Assembly: GCA_032622095.1 (NCBI GenBank)
Contig: CP136066.1
Span: forward strand, 114,661,319 to 114,725,318
Direction: 5' to 3'
DNA length: 64,000 nucleotides
Source: Siphonodentalium dalli
Lineage: Eukaryota; Mollusca; Scaphopoda; Gadilida; Siphonodentaliidae
Part shown: positions 11,700 through 23,000 of the stretch, one piece after another
Layout: each line of letters opens with the position of its first letter
Position numbering within the stretch: position 1 is the stretch's first letter
Notes under the pieces: model-generated
Told to the model about the DNA's origin: nothing
Databases searched by the model: none
What the model saw: the letters and a program-made list of their open reading frames with translations, nothing else
Translations under genes and position numbers: made by a program

Positions 11700-12090
11700 C
11701 TCTACATGTGTCATAAATTTTTAAAGTATATTAGTACCTAAAAGAACAGGAGTCTGAACATTAAATTTTCTATCAGGCACTTTAAGAAAAACACAAGGTT
11801 GAGAATCAATACCGGTAAATCTGGGAATAGAAATATTAGATTGAATAAATCCAAGATATTCCAAGTCCCGTCCATCAGCGCACTCAATATTGAGTACAGA
11901 TTGTAATGATTCAATTGGAATATGACTAAGTCTTTTCCTGTAAAAAGACTCACAAATAGTACTAACTGTACTGCCTGTATCCAGTAAGGCTTTACATGTA
12001 TATCCTGAAATAATAATATTGGATTCAGAAATATCACCATGTAGACCAACAGGTGTCTTATGGAGGGAACGTCTGTCCCGACCATCTATG
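11700..12090 (-). pseudogene. Ty3/gypsy aspartic protease
   Basis: In the minus frame crossing about 11,975 the retroviral-type active site LLDTGSTVSTIC is visible, followed about 65 residues later by TPVLLGTNIL, the usual C-terminal part. The longest open frame on paper in this interval (11,738-12,085) is a different, out-of-frame reading. The protease would have cleaved Gag-Pol. It is fused in the polyprotein order between the zinc knuckle and RT, and is frame-disrupted on both sides. Confidence 0.85.
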
Positions 12091-12114
12091 GCCGACCCGT
12101 CACCATAGATGGAA

Positions 12115-12480
12115 GCTAGTTTTTTCCTTCTATATAACCACGCCCTCTGGAAGGAGCGTCTCTGGACTTCCTACAAAATAGAGGTTTATGGAATTCATTA
12201 CAGCCATAGCATTTTGGTAGCTGCGGAGAAAGTCTTTCATTATTATTATAGTTAGATTTATAACTACTCTCTTGTTCCCGATGAGAATCATCTGCAGCAT
12301 TATATCTGCCATTTCGCTGTAGATTAAAACCTCTGCCTCGTCCACCACGATATCCTCTACCAGAGCCTCTATAATATTGTCTGTCATGATTAAATACAGC
12401 ATCACTAGATGAAGCAGACTTATTTTCAAGTCTGAACTTTCTGTGTAAGTTCAGAAATTTGTTTCATGATAGTGTCAAGT
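12115..12480 (-). pseudogene. Ty3/gypsy nucleocapsid zinc knuckle
   Basis: The minus strand near 12,170-12,215 reads CYGCNEFHKPLFC, a C-x2-C-x3-H-x4-C knuckle, followed by an Arg/Gly-rich end (PSRGRGYIEGKN) and a stop. Before it lies an Arg/Gly-rich stretch (about 12,300-12,380). This is the RNA-binding C-terminal part of Gag, in a shifted frame relative to the capsid part. Confidence 0.8.
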
Positions 12481-12510
12481 TTGTCACCATCTGAAACAGA
12501 AACAGAAGAT

Positions 12511-13230
12511 TTAGATTGAGGAAAGAAATTCATTGAATGATTTGCATTCTTTCAGTCGGTATGCAGAAAGATCTTTCAAGTCTTGATGTAAACCTTCATA
12601 AAATCTATTTTTTAGTAAATCGTCAACTGTGTTCGGAACCATGTGTTTCAAAGTTGTCGTCTTAGAGAAAAGTTCCTCAAGGCGTGTTCTCAATTCTACG
12701 ACTGACTCAGATTGTCCTTGTGTCGCACTGAAAAATTTTCCTATTAAACTCTCATCAGATTGAATATCACCATATAAATTCTGAAATTTGTCTAAGATTG
12801 TGCGAACATTAACATCTTTCCCTAACGTCATCAAAACTCGTGCCGCTTCACCTCTCAACGATTTCCGTATGGCAAACAAAATTTCTGTCCCAAAAAAATT
12901 TGATTCCATCATACACTCAACCTCAAACTTCCACATATTATATGTCGTGTCAGACTTCTGGTCCCCTGAAAATTGTGTTAAATGTGGGAGATTCTTTACC
13001 ACAATCGGTCGTTCGTGACGTTCATCACGATACTGATGTTCCAAATGCTCTGGATTACTTTTGGTTTCAACCTTTGGTTAACCTGTATAGCCTGAAACCA
13101 TTTCTGAAAATCTTCAGAAGAGTCCAAATTAGGGTTAAAACCCAATTTTAGGAAACCTTCCATAATATTTGACAATGTTTTGTCTGGATCTGTAGCTTCC
13201 GCATCACCTGGAATTTTGTATTCAAATTAA
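12511..13230 (-). pseudogene. Ty3/gypsy Gag capsid region
   Basis: An open frame of 177 codons (12,511-13,044) holds capsid-like sequence: TQFSGDQKSDTTYNMWKFEV, then RKSLRGEAARVLMTLG, then a C-terminal helical part with NRFYEGLHQDLKD. This resembles the capsid of gypsy-derived PNMA/ZCCHC-type proteins. A frameshift near 13,040 separates it from the N-terminal part (PGDAEATDPDKTLSNIMEGF, then FQKWFQAIQ, to about 13,215). No clear initiator Met was seen. It formed the particle shell. Confidence 0.82.
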
Positions 13231-15425
13231 ATAATCAGAATAAAAATGAAAATTAAGAAATATTTAATTTCTAAAAATTAAATATTGACGTAACTGAATT
13301 TTGTTTATTTCAGCTGAAAATGTGTAATAACGTAATTACCAATTAACTCTCAGGAGAAATAGTAAACCTGAAATATCATATTAAATTAATAATTAAATAT
13401 TTCAATATATGACTCACCGTAATTAACGATGGGGGAGAATACCGTAAGACGATTGACTTCCTAAGTTCTAAACTTAACGTCGTACAAGTTAAATTTAGTA
13501 AACATACAACATAGTTCAGTGGTTAGTAACAATTAGTGCAGGGGGACTAAGAAAATGTATCACAGCTAGGCTATAACAAAAAAATTGTTTATAGAAAATA
13601 TACGGCAGAATTTTTTTTGGCAGCAAGGGGTTAAGATTTGGCCAAAGTACAAATTTGACTAATATCTTAAACTTTAGGGAATTTGGATTTATATCTTATA
13701 AACCTATATATTTCCTATATTGATGCCTGAATTTACATCCAGACTATGCCTATTTATAACTAAAGTTAAGTTTTATATGGCCATAATACCAGATACAAGC
13801 TTTCACAGATATTGTTTACACAAAAAACACCTGAAAATGACGTATGCGGAAATGCACTAAATTGCAAATTTGACCTCTTGACGTCACGGGATTTCCGTTC
13901 TAAAAATAGCTACACATATTGAGTTCATAAACAACACAGATAAGTCTATCTAAATGTTGCAAATTATCCAACACAGTTCACCGTTCAATCACCAACGTAT
14001 TCCTGGCAGTTAGGATACGCGAAAGAGTATTGAATTCAGTTATAACACAGAAAGTTTATCACAGAATGTTCCTCACGCAAGTCGGTCACAGCAGAAAATC
14101 TAATTTCACCGAAGCTCATTTCCTACGCAAGGTCACGCTATCCAAATTGTTCCTACACGCTCCCGTTCCACTCAAATGTTCTATAACTTACTGTCCGTTG
14201 ATCATCTTACCGGAAAACCAATGTCAGTCAAAATACTGGCATTTTGAAGCAGTTTCTTCACATCAATCTTACCAAAAACACACTTGTTTTGAAACCGGAA
14301 GTGCACCGACAACACAATCTGACACAGATAAACATTTGGGCTGGAGTTCCCAAATTTAAAGTTACACTTCGAATCCAACACACAAATCAACAGAACTTGA
14401 TTCTTTGAAATACACCACATCGGCGTAAACAAGGTTCTACCACGGGGCGCCAATATAACTCCACGGATGTCCGGCTAACTCAGTTATTTTTACGAGATAG
14501 TTCCATGGAATCATATACATTTCTCAAGGTTTAAATAATATCATATAAAGTCTACGCCTTTCTATCTGTCTCAACCAACTCGTAGCTTAGTCATCATTTT
14601 GGGCTGGTGCTCTCTTAGTTAACATTAGGTGCTGGGAGTAATTAAAGTTCAATACATTACTTTAGATCTCTATTATATTTTCATCAATAAAACTTCTCAT
14701 CACAAGCAGAACTCCAACAATACACAACCAGCAATCTGCCAACTATAGATGGTCCCATCTATAGCACTTAATATCGTACATGTTCATATATGTAGATGTG
14801 TAGATGTAGATATGTATAGATGTAGATATGTAGACTCTACAAACATAAATAAACAAGACCTAATTTCTAGATTAAGGGAAGATGTATACCTCCCAACATA
14901 CAGACATAATACACCCTTACACAATCATACTACTAGTTATATAGAATAACCTATACACACATAATGGATATATTAATGCTCCTGTCAGAGACTTTCTACA
15001 AACTACTACTTGAAGTTTCACAAACACAAAGTATAGATGAATATGTTATAACTATAAATATGCAATTAAATGAGAATTAATTATAGTTTACCATATTATA
15101 AAGTGAACTATCCATAATTATAAAACGGACATATTCCAATTATGGAGAATCACAGGTGGATCTCTATTGACGACAATAGGAAAAATGGGTTAAAATATAT
15201 AACGTTGAAACGAACATAAAACTACGACATTGAACATACCTAAACGATGAGTTTTGAGTCTGGATGTCTCCTTGTACTTGTAGAATACTTTGCAAACCAT
15301 AATAGAACTTTAGTTCCATTATTTAAATGTTTATAAGAGTTTGTTGAAAACACAGCACCTAGATTTCAACAATGAAAACCAACTGACATTTCGCGGTTAA
15401 ACCAACCCATCCCTATTAAAAGTAT
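13231..15425 (-). other. retrotransposon 5' untranslated/leader region
   Basis: About 2.2 kb without a supported gene between gag and the 5' LTR. Open frames around 14,030-14,450 on both strands overlap each other and show no domain. The length is unusually great for a Ty3/gypsy leader, and a primer-site-like sequence is found in its middle (14,433-14,452). Confidence 0.5.
14433..14452 (-). other. tRNA primer-binding-site-like sequence
   Basis: Minus-strand TGGCGCCCCGTGGTAGAACC begins with TGG, complementary to a tRNA CCA end, and has the GGCGCC core common in gypsy primer sites. It is not adjacent to the 198-bp LTR but about 970 bp inside it. Either the original 5' LTR ended here, or this is a coincidence. 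Confidence 0.5.
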
Positions 15426-15623
15426 TGGGCTGACTTAGGTTTTAGCGCGAAACTAAATATTAAAGCTATACGATTTGTTTATGAGGGATAGTGAAGTGAA
15501 GTTAAGATTAATTACGGACTAATTAAGTGTTAAAGAGTTAGTAATGCATGCACATGCAGATATTATTAAAATCCTACATTTGATGCATTATTTACCTTTA
15601 CGTGTAAATATATCACCGCCACA
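15426..15623 (-). repeat. 5' long terminal repeat, 198 bp
   Basis: Same length and ends as the copy at 6,137-6,334. It abuts a LINE fragment on its right. No primer-binding site with TGG follows directly on its internal side. Confidence 0.85.
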
Positions 15624-15626
15624 TAG

Positions 15627-16085
15627 AACCAACATGCAATCCAAATGGAGAATTCCTCAAGTCTAATAGATCAGTGATGTAAATCGTGTAGGACAATGAT
15701 GAGAGAATAATACCTTGCCTTATCCCATGACCAATGCTAAACTTCTCAGAGAATGTTGTTAGAAAACACCATGCTACTCACATACATGTGTACGTTTCCG
15801 AGCAATCTGGTGAATTTACTGTAAAACCCAGTCGTATGAAGGTAAAACAAAAGACCTTCGTGGCACACTCTATCGAATGCCTTCTTATAATCCAGGAATG
15901 ACGCAAACACTTTTGAACAATGATCTTTTGCGTGTGATAAAGCTTCTTGTAATACAAATGACGTTATATTGCATCCAAGTTGGTCATGCAATCGAAAAGT
16001 AAGATTCATATTTAGTTGGCGATGTCTTATCTTTAGAACAAAGAAATCATTCTTAAATGCTCAGGTGATCGAATGGTATACATAT
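15627..16085 (-). pseudogene. LINE reverse-transcriptase fragment
   Basis: The minus strand reads MNLTFRLHDQLGCNITSFVL, then FASFLDYKKAFDRVCHEGLL (RT motif A region). After a frame break it reads SIGHGIRQGIILSS (RT motif B region, normally QG-x-x-LSP). It then ends against the LTR at LRNSPFGLHVGS. This is the same general LINE type as at 35.5 kb, but a different copy. It is truncated on both sides and disrupted. Confidence 0.85.
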
Positions 16086-16305
16086 AAATGAAATGAAGCT
16101 GGGTGGTCTCATTGTAACGAACATTAGTTCTTTTCCCACAAATAATTTGCACACTTTTTCCATTAAAATAGCGGCCGTCGCCAAACGACCGGGTGAGTTA
16201 AATTCTATCAGTGTTCTATATAATGTATGTGTATATGTGTGTTTCTGGCGAATTTATTCTAACAAGTTATTGTTACCTCAATCAAATATCGTACTGATAG
16301 AGTTT
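15986..16305. repeat. duplicated segment, copy 2 (partner 5,536-5,840)
   Basis: Direct copy of the segment described at 5,536. Because it contains both a LINE edge and the exon-like block, the duplication happened after the LINE insertion. The two copies now flank the retrotransposon. Confidence 0.8.
16172..16192 (+). CDS. candidate 21-nt mini-exon (phase 1-1), copy 2
   Basis: Reads x-A-V-A-K-R-P plus G in phase 1, with donor GTGAGTT retained. The acceptor has become TAG with a shorter pyrimidine tract (CTTTTTCCATTAAAATAG), still AG-ending. It is a diverged copy of 5,715-5,735 and may be functional, alternative or dead. Confidence 0.27.
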
Positions 16306-16329
16306 CCAATGGGGTAAACAGTATTTATT

Positions 16330-18949
16330 CCATAGAAGTCATAACAAAAATAATTACAATATAATGAACACATACATTTTTATCTATGGGAATCGACAAC
16401 ACGCTTGTAGCTCATAGGGATCGTCTCCGGTTATCGTTATGTGTGTGTGCTTGATTTTAGTGCGATGTATTTCAGGAAATTTGAGGTTCACAGTTAGCAT
16501 TTATTTATATTTGTCGCGCATCTGCTCACATAGAATGATAGTGGTCTCGTTCGGAAAGCGTCTCATAATCAATATGTTGTTCCTTTGGAATAAATGATTT
16601 AACAGAGAGTAAGATTTTTCAATATGTTTCTAATTCGACAGAAGTTGCATTGTCTGGAATTGTTCAGGAGGATACCTTCAATAACGATGCGGTCGAATAC
16701 ATATATATTTTACCGCTCTAGAATGTTATTAATATACGTTATGTTAGATATTTTTTCCATGTTATGTTCATGACACCGTCTGGTTCTGGTAGCACTAATC
16801 ACATTTATTGGGTTGTTTTTTTTGTGTCCAATGACGAAATAGAGCCAGGGCAAAACCGAACAAGACCTCCCTTGGTGTCTTGTGTGATTTTATTGGACAG
16901 AACATTACGGAGGTCTCACAAAAACCCGCCCATACACAGGCAATGGCCACGGCCGACCAGAATTGTCGCTATTAACCACTGCCTTGCCTAAATTGTAATG
17001 TTATGCTACCACATAATGGCACACAAACCGGACCTCCTGTGGCTCTCGTACCATAAGAACGCATATATGTAGGGGAACTACCATCGACTGTGTTCACGAA
17101 GAAACAAAGCGTCGCAATTAATCCTCGAAAAATGCCACCATCGCCGAATATGTTTGCAGTGATCGAAGCTAGCAGACCGGAAGAAAAGTCCCGACCGCCC
17201 CAGTGGTGTCTAGGTGTGCTACGCCATTGTTTATTCGTTAAAATAGTCGATGTGTAGTTCCCCTATATATACGTGTGTAGTTCTTGGCGGTCCGAGAGTC
17301 ACAGGAGGTCAAATCAGTGTGTCATTGTATGGCACTTTTGATCGGCCGTGGTGCCCGTCCGTGTAAGGACTTTTTGAGAAACCTCCGTACTGTCATATCT
17401 AATAAAAATCGCCCCCAGATACAACTGGCGTGGTCCGGTCTGGTCCGGGCTATATTTAGTCACAGCCGTCCAATGTATACATATTTTATTTGTAGCACCG
17501 ATATAATATATCCAACGATGAACAGGTTTGCATACGAAGAAAATTTTATTCATTCTGATTAATTACCAAAAATGCGATATCTTCATGAATGTGGTCCGAA
17601 ATGTTTCGTAATTAACATCGTCATCGTGTTATTCCCGTGGAATCAGTACCGCAAACAGCTTTTCTGTTCAATGAAGCCTATGTTCCTTGTTTAATTCACA
17701 CATTACGTGGACCGAATATGCATGTAACAATCACTGCCTGTTAGTTTGGTAACCGCACCGTAAGCTTCACATATCATTCCGTAGCCGTTTGCTATTTAGT
17801 TTACGTATTGCAAGATACAACGTTATGGTTCATCGCCAACAAAAACTACTGCCCAAGTGTTTTGTCTCATGTAGAGAGACCATGCTTTTTGAAACAGGAT
17901 GGCTTGAATACTCAATGCACTCACAGACATGTTAATTATCATGTTTCATTTCAAGTAGATGTCACTACGATTGCTGCACCGAGTGAGTCCATTTCTGGTA
18001 ATTGACTGTCTTCGTGATTTTAGGAAATCCTGGTAACCGCGTGGTTTTCGAATTTCGTTGGCAACGATTCCATATTGGGTTGCCGCTATATATTATACCA
18101 TTCTCTTCTATATTGAACTAAATTTCGGATGGACGGTTTCTCTCGATATTGTTGCTTATATTAGTATAATGTTGTAAAGTATGGTGAGTAGTTTTCTATA
18201 TAACGGGTAATGTTGGTTACTTCCTCTGGATTCATAAGTTAATGCATATGGAAATAAAATACCTACAGTCTAAATTCTTTCTCTATGCTACGTTCTGATG
18301 GCTATAATTTCACGATATGAAGGTGAGTGTCTCGCGGATATTGCTCTCACATTGTATGATATATCAACACATTGCAAACAATGTCTTCATTACAGGTGTG
18401 TCGGCATTACTTTTAGGGAAAGATGTTGCATATGGCTTAATAGTATAGTTGAAATGAATTCAGGTTCATCCATTTATTAACACTCTTATTCTATAGATAT
18501 CGCGATAACATAGTCATTCGAATGAATTAGAATGTAAATAATTACTATTTCAGAGAATTGTTTTGTTGCGAATTGCGTTCACATAAATTTGAATAAAGAC
18601 CATCATGTGTGTGTTCCATTTCATGTAGCTCATGTGTGTAGGTTTTGATACAATTCACCATTTATCAGGTTGACAGATTTAATCGTTTTTTCCCTAGATT
18701 TGATGAACATTAGACAAGCTTACTCATTCGCATTTATATAATGTTGATATGTTTGTTAAACAATCCATAAGTTGGTATGTTATATTGACGCATGTATATC
18801 TCACAATAGCCAACGATGCTGGTCATTTATTCTTTTAGTGCCCGCTTTTTACCAACCAGAGACGACTATTTACTATAAAACTGTTCTTGTATGCAAGTTA
18901 TTACAGTAATTATATTATAACAGTATATAGTGGTCATGGATATAATGAC
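16330..18949. other. gene-poor stretch
   Basis: No transposon protein or convincing gene was recognised. Open frames up to 92 codons near 17,284-17,562 occur on both strands at once and have no domain, so they are treated as chance. The only item of note is the weak mini-exon candidate at 17,959. Confidence 0.4.
17959..17982 (+). CDS. candidate 24-nt mini-exon (phase 1-1)
   Basis: Acceptor TTTCATTTCAAGTAG and donor GTGAGTCC bound a segment that in phase 1 reads x-V-T-T-I-A-A-P. Length and phase match the confirmed-in-chain exons downstream, but there is no duplication or other support. Confidence 0.2.
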
Positions 18950-21070
18950 TAAGTTTATTACAAGCTTTCACACATGCTCTCCGTGACTCTGGCATAGCCA
19001 TAAGAAGACCCCGAAATTTTGTGAAGAGTGTTTTAAGGTTATACTTCTGACAAAATTCCTCATATTTCAGAAAGCCTGAGCCTCCTGTCATTAGGTGATT
19101 AACAAAGAAAATATTATTTTGGTATCCAGATTGTAACTATGAAGGGTTTTGTGTCTACTTTTATTTTGTAACTTTAATGAGTTGGTTGTGATATGACACA
19201 GGCAGGGGTTGTGGCGAAGTCATTGTCAGGGGTTGTCCAGGCTGATATTACATCCTCCCAGAAGGGATTTAGTTGTTTATTTAATTCTTTAATGACTCCT
19301 ACAGAGAAATGTCATATTTTATCACCACCAAAAGGTACTGAGTATGATAATTTTCCAATATGTCACGATAAACGTTTCCAGCTCTTTTATCATTTTTTCC
19401 TTCCCATAATAAGTTAATTTTTTTTGTATTTCTTCAATCAATTTTTTCGATGGCGTTGGGTGGATAGTTAAGCAATGAGTTACGATCGGCAATCTAGAGT
19501 CTTATCACTGTATTTCTCCTATTATGCTTAGATTTCTAACTTACCAGTCAATTTGCAATTTCTTCATTTTCTTCAATTTGTTTTCATAATTTAATTATAC
19601 GTAGTTTGTGCTAGATAAGTCACATCCCAAGGATTGTAAAATAGTGACTATGATTCCAGGTTATTTCCTGATTTGTAGAGATTTATTCACCACAACCCCA
19701 CAACACCACAACTCCAAGAGCGTGTACTCTAAATTTAAATCTGAATGCACTTCTGCTTTTAATAATATGCAATAGTTTCCCCTCTAATCATTATCTGTAA
19801 TGGTTCCCAGAAAAGTTGACTGTCGATTTTAATTAGTCTAGTTTGTGATTCATCATATTTTTGTTCAACTATGTTACTGATTGTTTCCTTAACTAATTCA
19901 GCATATTTTTGATCTTTCAGAAGAGTGTTATTGAATTTGCTAACGTATTGTCGCGGAAATATACACATGTTCGACCATTCAACTGTGTTACTGATTGTTT
20001 CCTTAACTAATTCAGCATATTTTGGATCTTTCAGAAGACTGTTATTGAATTTGCTAACGTATTGTCGCGGAAATATGCACATGTTCGACCTATGATGTGA
20101 AATAGGTACATAATGTGATTATTTAATTTTTAAATAGGCAGATAATGGACGCATACCCGTTATTTCGTTTTATGGCGCGGACCGCAGAGAAAACACGTGT
20201 TAAAGGGTGTACACATGAAATGTCGTGAGTTGGCTTCTTTATGTCATTGTCCGAGCATAATCTGCTTAGAATCGCCTAATTATGAGTCGACTAAAACACT
20301 CTTATTTCAGCCCATTTAGACTCAAAATGAGGCAATTTTAAGCACAGCAGTATCTACCTACATGCAATAAGCTCCATTATAAGCAGATAATGTGAGGGTT
20401 TTTGAGAGGCTGGTATTCCCTTGTGCATCTTCATTTAGGATGACTGTAGAACTGAAAGCTCAGGGTAACTGGATTATGATAAGATTTGTAACTATTTTGT
20501 ATTTTGGAGTTTCTAATAAATCAGTTGAGATTAAGAAATAGTCGAGGCGATCCATTTTATTACCTGGACCTCTCCAAGTGAAGCGCTTATCTCGATTGTT
20601 GTTTATTATACACTATATCAAATGTTCCCTAGAAATGGATAATGTTTTCATGAGATTTAACATTATTTCTAATTTGCAATTTACTGTGTATGAAGTATAA
20701 TCCATGGGAACATTCCAGTCTCCTGCAACTACTATCGATTTGTTATCAAATTTCTCCAGCTTTGTGAAACTATCTTGGAAAACGTTGGGGCAGTCATCGT
20801 TAGGGCCATATAGGGCACACAGTGAATGTCTGGTTCTGGGTATTCATATCGATCACAATATAATTCCCATTTGGGTATATTATGGAACTGTGTATCTTAT
20901 ATTCAAATGTATTTCTAGATAAAATAGCTACACCGCTACTTGTACTACTAAAACAGCTAAATATTGCTTCACCTGCCCACTCTGATTTCCATCTCCTTTC
21001 TATATTTTTACAGTAGTGAGTTTCTATTAAGAAGAATATGTCATATCTATTTCAACATCGATTAAAAATA
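18950..21070 (-). pseudogene. Tx1/L1-type LINE remnant: endonuclease, linker, decayed RT tail
   Basis: Minus strand, in order. At 21,065-20,440 is an apurinic-type endonuclease: FLIETHYCKNIERRWKSEW, GVAILSRNTF, LYGPND, VVAGDWNVPMDY, then FTWRGPGNKMDRLDYFLIS. At 20,082-19,759 is the linker (KFNNSLLKDPKYAELVKETI, then LFWEPLQIMIRGETIAYY), tandemly duplicated. At about 19,450-18,960 is the region after the RT core (INKLxY.GK, FWEDVISAW, SGFLKYEEFCQKYN, then MAMPESRRACVKA). The polymerase core with YxDD is missing, so the copy is internally deleted and frameshifted. The linker and C-terminal signatures point to the Tx1/L1 group. Confidence 0.85.
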
Positions 21071-22742
21071 TCTCTCCGATTTAAGTTATCGGAGGCAGTT
21101 CAGTAAACCAATGCATAGCTTAGCCATTTTCGTAACATTTATCTTGATTATCTGAAAATGCATGCATGTTTGATTACTTGAATCGTTACTCCATGGGAAT
21201 GTATAAAAAGCATACAAACAATACATCCGTCTTCTGCTCATTTTTACCATAACATGTGACATGTAACTTTCATGGTACTTTTATTAAAATAATCAACAAA
21301 AAACAAACAATTCTAATTGAATCATAAGAAATACATTCGTCTCAATTGAGGTTAACCCTTGCTATATTGGAGCATCATTGATGAATATTTATCATATAAT
21401 AAAGAAAATGTTGGGGTAATGAGTTCAACAACGACCATATGCCATTTATTGAACCCATCCGAACATTTATCCCAATAATTAGGGCTCATTTTGCACCTCA
21501 TCACCCGTCGTTTCACTTTACGGAACTTACGGAACAACTCTTCAGATGTGACATGTAACTTTCAAAAGTAATTTTAGAAAATATCAATAAAAAATAACAA
21601 CTCTCGTTGAATCACAAGAAACCTTTCTATATTGGAGCATCATTGATCAGTAGCTGAGTACTCGTCGTAATTATCGTATATTAAAGGAACTGCTCGGATA
21701 TTAAGATCAACAACTCCTTTCAAATGTTACTGTTGTCAACTCAGTCTCAAGATGAGATTATGCAGATGCGATTTCCGCAACATGCTCTTGATTGTTTTCG
21801 AATTGTTCGTCCATGCAATTGACATACTCGGTCATGTGTTCCTCTATCTTATTTATTCATTTTATTAGATCCGGAATTGTTTTTTCTTTACAATAAATCT
21901 TCCGTATACAGGGTTCTCGTATTTCCGTGGATCTAAGGAATAAATCCCCAAAATATTTGTAAATGTCATGCTTTATATACTTTTTTTTAATAGTACATTT
22001 AAATTGATGTATTCTCTCTTTGTATGTCAAATATTAGGAAGAAATTCAAAGTATTACTACATAAAATAAGCCCTGGAAGTGACCACCCGTAGGTAGTCAA
22101 AATTGGGTCAATGTTTCTCGTATTTTCGTGGTGTACTCGTTTTGGCTGACTGGTGCAGGCTGGATTCTCTTGGGATCATTTTGGTCTTCCAGAAAGGGGT
22201 TCTAAATAGATTGATACTTGTCTGCTATTATTTGGCTGTCTGTTACTTCTGTATTTATGGTTTCTGTCGCAGAGTCAGTTCAAATATGACACCACAAAAG
22301 GCAAAAACATCAAAAATAAATACCTATGTATTTCATTGTTGTTGGGGAGCTAAACAAATTGCAATTTCAAAATTGTGATTGTAGCATTAAATTAGGCATG
22401 TCAGACTCGAGAGTGTGGATAACCATTTTTTTTTAATTACAAACTCAATGGTATTACAGATTTATTTTATGAAAACATATACTGATTTCAATGTGGTTGG
22501 GTGAGTATTAGCCTGGTAAGGTGGTTGCACTGTCATCAACAGGTTGCAGAGTAGAAATGTGATACAATTTTATTTAGGGCTCACATTTATAAAGGTATTT
22601 ATACACACACAATTTGTTTACAGGTATAATCAAGTCTATTGATATATATATTGTCAAATCCATTAGCTAAATATGCCATAATTATCCTGGTGTTCTTTAT
22701 ATCATAATGATCATAATAGTTTCAGATCCATTTTAAACAGAT
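21071..22742. other. gene-free stretch with stray satellite-like units
   Basis: No gene recognised. Sequences near 21,350-21,420 and 21,620-21,660 (CTATATTGGAGCATCATTGA) resemble single diverged units of the 1.1-2.1 kb satellite. ACATGTGACATGTAACTTTC also occurs twice (about 21,250 and 21,546). Confidence 0.45.
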
Positions 22743-23000
22743 TTAACAGTGTGGGCACAAGAAATGTGCATGTAATCTAACCACCCTAACTTCAGTGCAG
22801 TAGATCAAATGGCACCAGTGATCACAGTTGTCACACTTAGCCCATTTCACAATAGACAAGTTTAATTCATTGAGGCGTTCAGGTGGAGAATTATGTTTAC
22901 AAACATAGCAGACATCTGTATCATCATCACTAGTATCACTCATCTCTGAGTCCTCAGAGAGGTGATGACCAACTGCTGCTGACTTCTTTGAACGTTTCAC
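22743..23000 (-). pseudogene. C-terminal PHD-like zinc finger of the Tigger-type transposase
   Basis: In an 85-codon frame the metal ligands are CYVC (C31, C34), KCDNC (C56, C59), WCH (H64), a Cys at 68 and CPHC (C82, C85). This is a C4-H-C3 pattern, preceded by an acidic DSEMSDTSDDDTD run and a basic KRSKKS patch. PHD fingers bind histone tails, so in an intact element it could direct the transposase to chromatin; that role is inference. It belongs to the same decayed transposase gene. Confidence 0.7.

Larger units (their letters stand above)
6137..15623 (-). mobile_element. decayed Ty3/gypsy LTR retrotransposon, 9.5 kb
   Basis: Two direct repeats of exactly 198 bp flank a gag-pol region read on the minus strand. 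The order is capsid, zinc knuckle, aspartic protease, reverse transcriptase, RNase H, integrase, which is the Ty3/gypsy order. A polypurine tract sits inside the 3' LTR. No matching 4-6 bp target duplication is visible (CTTTT left, TAGAA right), and the usual primer-site-like sequence is 1 kb inside the 5' LTR, so the present ends may reflect recombination. Several frameshifts and in-frame stops show that it is dead as an autonomous element. Confidence 0.85.

Noticed and set aside
18024-18032. 9-nt AG..GT segment (GAAATCCTG)
   Set aside because: Only 41 bp after another candidate and with a poor donor (GTAACC); indistinguishable from chance.
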